Origin: Streptococcus infantis SPAR10
Lineage (GTDB): Bacteria > Bacillota > Bacilli > Lactobacillales > Streptococcaceae
Length of the DNA: 64,000 nucleotides
Assembly (NCBI RefSeq): GCF_000279535.1
Contig: NZ_ALCH01000004.1
Location: 379,501-443,500 of the forward strand
Direction: 5' to 3'
Positions 60,452-64,000 of the stretch are shown in pieces (the first letter of the stretch is position 1; each line of letters opens with the position of its first letter). The position numbers and the translations under genes were made by a program. The notes below the pieces were generated by a model, which had not been told where the DNA came from, did no database searches, and worked only from the letters and a program-made list of their open reading frames with translations.

Positions 60452-61531
60452 ATGACAAAACGACTTCTAGTTTTAGAAGATGGCACAGTTTTTGAAGGTA
60501 AGGCCTTCGGTGCAGATATTGATGTAACAGGGGAAATAGTCTTTAACACTGGAATGACAGGATATCAAGAATCCATTACAGACCAATCTTATAATGGACA
60601 AATCTTGACCTTCACATATCCACTAGTAGGGAATTATGGAGTTAACCGTGACGACTACGAGTCTATCAGTCCTACTTGTAAGGGAGTTGTGGTTTTCGAA
60701 GAGGCTCGTAGAGCCAGCAACTGGCGTAACCAAATGACGCTGGACGAATTCTTGAAGGCTAAGAAAATTCCTGGAATTTCAGGCATTGACACTCGAGCTC
60801 TTACAAAGATTATTCGTAAACATGGTACCATGAGAGCGACTCTAACACATGCTGGCGATAGTATTGATCACATTGCAGATCAACTTCAAGCAACTGTCTT
60901 ACCGACTGATAATATCAGACAAGTTTCTACAAAGACGGCTTATCCGGCTCCAGGAGTTGGCTTGAGCGTTGTTTTAGTAGATTTCGGCCTTAAACACTCT
61001 ATTTTACGAGAGCTATCTAAACGTGATTGTAACGTAACTGTAGTTCCATACACAACTACGGCTGAGGAAATCTTGCATTTAAACCCTGACGGAGTTATGT
61101 TGTCAAATGGTCCGGGGAATCCAGAAGATGTACCAGAAGCTCTTGAGATGATCCGTGGTATTCTCGGGAAAATTCCAATCTTTGGTATCTGTATGGGTCA
61201 CCAGCTCTTTGCGATGGCAAATGGTGCTAAGACCTATAAAATGAAGTTTGGTCACCGTGGCTTTAACCATGCTGTTCGTGAAATTGCAACTGGGCGCGTG
61301 GATTTCACTAGTCAAAATCATGGTTACGCAGTTAGCCGTGAGGATTTACCAGAGCACTTAATCATCACCCACGAAGAAATCAATGACAAGTCAGTTGAAG
61401 GGGTACGTCACAGATATCTACCAGGTTTCTCTGTGCAATTCCACCCAGATGCTGCACCAGGTCCGCACGATGCAAGTTATCTATTTGATGAATTCATTGA
61501 AATGATGGAAGCATTCAAACAAACAAATTAA
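60452..61531 (+). CDS. carA: Carbamoyl phosphate synthetase small (glutaminase) subunit
   Basis: Hydrolyses glutamine and channels ammonia to CarB. 359 aa: N-terminal domain (1-170) with [15 protein letters not shown], then a class I amidotransferase domain with nucleophile Cys247 in [10 protein letters not shown] and His331 in [13 protein letters not shown]. The usual third residue Glu (HPE) is Asp here. Followed by a 200-nt structured leader before carB instead of the tight spacing often seen. Confidence 0.96.
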   Translation: MTKRLLVLEDGTVFEGKAFGADIDVTGEIVFNTGMTGYQESITDQSYNGQILTFTYPLVGNYGVNRDDYESISPTCKGVVVFEEARRASNWRNQMTLDEFLKAKKIPGISGIDTRALTKIIRKHGTMRATLTHAGDSIDHIADQLQATVLPTDNIRQVSTKTAYPAPGVGLSVVLVDFGLKHSILRELSKRDCNVTVVPYTTTAEEILHLNPDGVMLSNGPGNPEDVPEALEMIRGILGKIPIFGICMGHQLFAMANGAKTYKMKFGHRGFNHAVREIATGRVDFTSQNHGYAVSREDLPEHLIITHEEINDKSVEGVRHRYLPGFSVQFHPDAAPGPHDASYLFDEFIEMMEAFKQTN

Positions 61532-61733
61532 TGACGAGTGAGAAATCGTCGGAGAATTTATTTAATGTCGCTCTGTGAGGCGACGAATAGAAAGGAGAAG
61601 GGTGGTCCGTATTTGCTGAACTGAATACGGGCTACGGACGGTGCTAAAAAGATAGTTATTTCTAGAACTAGCAGTTCTTCGTCATAACTCCTATTTTAGC
61701 TTTGTCCGCTTGACGCCCTTAATATCTTATAAA
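61532..61733 (+). promoter_or_regulatory. Structured leader between carA and carB with a PyrR-like hairpin
   Basis: 202 nt without an ORF. GTCGC-TCTGTGAG-GCGAC (61567-61584) resembles a PyrR site (TGTGAGGC). Downstream GCTAAAA...GATAGTTAT (about 61642-61660) pairs with ATAACTCCTATTTTAGC (about 61685-61701), and GTCCG segments (near 61606, 61705) could pair with CGGAC near 61635. No clear T-run terminator and no Shine-Dalgarno before the carB ATG. Confidence 0.6.
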
Positions 61734-64000
61734 TGCCTAAACGTACTGATATTCAAAAAATTATGGTGATTGGTTCTGGTCCGATTATTATTGGTCAGGC
61801 TGCTGAGTTTGACTATGCTGGAACCCAGGCCTGCTTGTCTTTGAAAGAAGAGGGGTATGAGGTTGTCTTGGTTAACTCAAATCCTGCAACCATCATGACG
61901 GATAAAGAGATTGCAGACAAGGTCTACATCGAACCGATTACACTTGAGTTTGTGACTCGTATTCTCCGTAAGGAACGTCCAGATGCCTTGCTTCCAACAC
62001 TTGGAGGTCAAACGGGGCTTAATATGGCCATGGAATTGTCAAAAAATGGTATCTTGGATGAGCTTGGAGTAGAACTTCTCGGGACTAAACTGTCTGCCAT
62101 CGACCAAGCGGAGGACCGAGATCTCTTTAAACAATTGATGGAAGAACTCAAGCAACCAATTCCAGAATCAGAAATTGTCAACACAGTTGAGGGAGCAGTT
62201 TCCTTTGCAGCAACTATTGGCTACCCAGTTATCGTCCGTCCAGCCTTTACTCTAGGTGGTACTGGTGGTGGTATGTGTGCTAATGAGGAAGAATTGCGTG
62301 AAATTGCTGAAAATGGTTTGAAGTTGTCACCTGTTACCCAGTGTTTGATTGAACGTTCCATTGCTGGCTTCAAGGAAATTGAGTATGAGGTCATGCGTGA
62401 CTCAGCTGATAATGCCCTTGTTGTTTGTAACATGGAAAACTTTGACCCTGTCGGGATTCACACAGGGGACTCCATCGTATTTGCCCCTGCGCAAACCATG
62501 TCCGACTATGAAAACCAAATGCTTCGTGATGCTAGTTTGAGCATTATCCGCGCTCTCAAGATTGAAGGCGGATGTAACGTTCAGCTTGCGCTTGATCCAC
62601 ACAGTTTTAAGTACTATGTCATCGAAGTAAATCCTCGTGTATCTCGTTCTTCAGCCCTTGCTTCTAAGGCAACTGGTTACCCAATCGCCAAATTGGCTGC
62701 GAAGATTGCGGTAGGGTTGACCTTGGATGAAGTTATTAACCCAGTTACAGGTTCAACCTATGCTATGTTTGAACCAGCCCTTGACTATGTGGTAGCTAAG
62801 ATTCCACGTTTCCCATTTGACAAGTTTGAAAAAGGGGAACGTCGTCTTGGTACCCAGATGAAGGCAACTGGAGAAGTTATGGCCATCGGCCGGAATATCG
62901 AGGAATCTCTCCTTAAAGCTTGTCGCTCTCTAGAAATTGGTGTCCATCATAATGAAATGCCTGAGCTTTCAGATGTTTCTGATGATGCCTTGATTGAAAA
63001 AGTTGTTAAGGCACAAGATGACCGTCTCTTCTACGTATCAGAAGCTATTCGCCGTGGTTATACACCAGAAGAGATTGCTGACTTGACTAAGATTGATATC
63101 TTCTATCTGGATAAACTATTACACATCTTTGAGATTGAGCAAGAATTAGGTTCTCATCCACAAGATCTAGTAGCTCTAAAAACAGCAAAACTCAATGGTT
63201 TCTCAGATTGTAAAATCGCTGAACTCTGGAACACTACATCTGATCAAGTTCGCCAACTTCGTTTAGAAAACAAGATTGTCCCGGTTTACAAGATGGTAGA
63301 TACTTGTGCCGCAGAATTTGAATCAGAAACTCCGTACTTCTACTCAACGTATGGTTGGGAAAATGAATCAATCAAGTCTGATAAGGAATCTGTACTTGTC
63401 CTAGGTTCTGGTCCAATCCGTATCGGTCAAGGGGTAGAGTTTGACTACGCAACTGTTCACTCTGTTAAGGCAATCCAAGCTGCTGGCTACGAAGCCATCA
63501 TTATGAACTCAAACCCAGAGACAGTGTCAACAGACTTCTCTGTATCTGATAAACTCTACTTTGAACCATTAACGTTCGAAGATGTTATGAATGTTATCGA
63601 CTTAGAGCAACCAAAAGGTGTTATTGTTCAGTTCGGTGGTCAAACAGCTATCAACCTAGCTGAGCCATTAGCAAAAGCTGGTGTGACTATCCTTGGTACT
63701 CAAGTTGCGGACTTGGATCGTGCGGAAGACCGTGACCTCTTCGAACAAGCCCTCAAAGAATTGGATATTCCACAACCTCCTGGACAAACAGCAACCAATG
63801 AAGAAGAAGCAGTACTTGCTGCACGTAAAATTGGTTTCCCAGTTCTCGTTCGCCCTTCATATGTCTTGGGTGGACGTGCTATGGAAATCGTTGAGAATGA
63901 AGATGATCTTCGATCTTACATGCGAACTGCTGTTAAGGCTAGTCCAGACCACCCAGTTCTTGTCGACTCTTATATCGTTGGGCAAGAGTGCGAAGTTGAT
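61734..64000 (+). CDS. carB: Carbamoyl phosphate synthetase large subunit, 3'-truncated by window edge
   Basis: Makes carbamoyl phosphate from bicarbonate, ammonia and two ATP. 755 residues of about 1,060 are visible and no stop occurs before the window end. First ATP-grasp half: [22 protein letters not shown] written here in parts as GSGPIIIGQ and [21 protein letters not shown] and [16 protein letters not shown]. The oligomerisation domain follows, and the second half starts with [20 protein letters not shown] at 61734 is the first possible start because an in-frame TAA directly precedes it; no Shine-Dalgarno is seen. Confidence 0.96.

Overview
The window looks like chromosomal DNA of a Mitis-group Streptococcus (S. 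mitis / S. oralis / S. pneumoniae relatives). This is inferred from recognisable content: a BOX repeat, the vex-vncRS-fba locus, a choline-binding amidase, the lipid II amidation pair murT-gatD, cppA, mltG, the mnmL-mnmM tRNA pair, many extended -10 (TGnTATAAT) promoters and low-GC codon use. No phage, plasmid, CRISPR array or intact insertion sequence was seen. Two genes run off the ends: the SNF2 helicase at the left and carB at the right.

Layout. 0-9 kb: SNF2 helicase, a conserved unknown, murC, two GNAT genes, mltG, greA, an amino-acid permease and a GNAT gene. 9-13 kb: a small XRE/membrane pair, then pncB-nadE (NAD salvage) and a RimL-type GNAT gene. 13-18 kb, minus strand: pepQ, murT-gatD, and a Har/RclA-type flavin disulfide reductase. 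18-21.4 kb: DEAD-box helicase, codY-pncA, tRNA-Leu(AAG). 21.5-28 kb: vex1-vex2-vex3, a frameshifted vncR, vncS, fba. 28.0-29.7 kb: an AT-rich accessory cassette bounded by two identical 27-bp copies of the fba terminator. 29.8-34.2 kb: alpha/beta hydrolase, a three-gene ABC-2 exporter and a small membrane protein. 34.3-37.4 kb, minus strand: a secreted duplicated-domain protein, a choline-binding Amidase_3 protein and a DUF3397-like protein. 37.6-40 kb: dicarboxylate symporter, ATP-grasp ligase and a BOX element. 40-44.8 kb, minus strand: mnmL-mnmM-unknown-Na+/H+ antiporter-BrkB. 44.9-50.7 kb: glucose-type PTS permease, EEP phosphatase, cppA, beta-lactamase-like hydrolase, EamA permease. 50.8-56.9 kb: uracil permease, rsmG, lemA-htpX, an ABC-F gene with an elaborate leader and a bacteriocin-immunity-like gene. 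57-64 kb: two small genes, nth, then pyrR-pyrB-carA-carB.

How the genes work together. Pyrimidine supply is the clearest regulon: the uracil permease gene, pyrR, carA and carB each have a leader hairpin whose loop resembles the PyrR-binding consensus. NAD salvage is split between pncB-nadE and codY-pncA. Cell-wall functions recur (murC, mltG, murT-gatD, choline-binding amidase).

Best candidates for something undescribed: (1) the 1.7-kb cassette between duplicated fba terminators, coding for a tail-hydrophobic XRE regulator, two small membrane proteins and a zinc-ribbon protein; (2) the ABC-F leader with a three-codon upstream ORF and two tandem terminators; (3) four genes whose start codon sits 6-7 nt after an apparent -10 box, consistent with leaderless mRNAs; (4) the secreted protein made of two copies of an unrecognised domain joined by a 39-bp-periodic Pro/Ala linker; (5) the 200-nt structured carB leader without a Shine-Dalgarno. 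All functional statements come from reading the sequence and recalling families; no database search was run.
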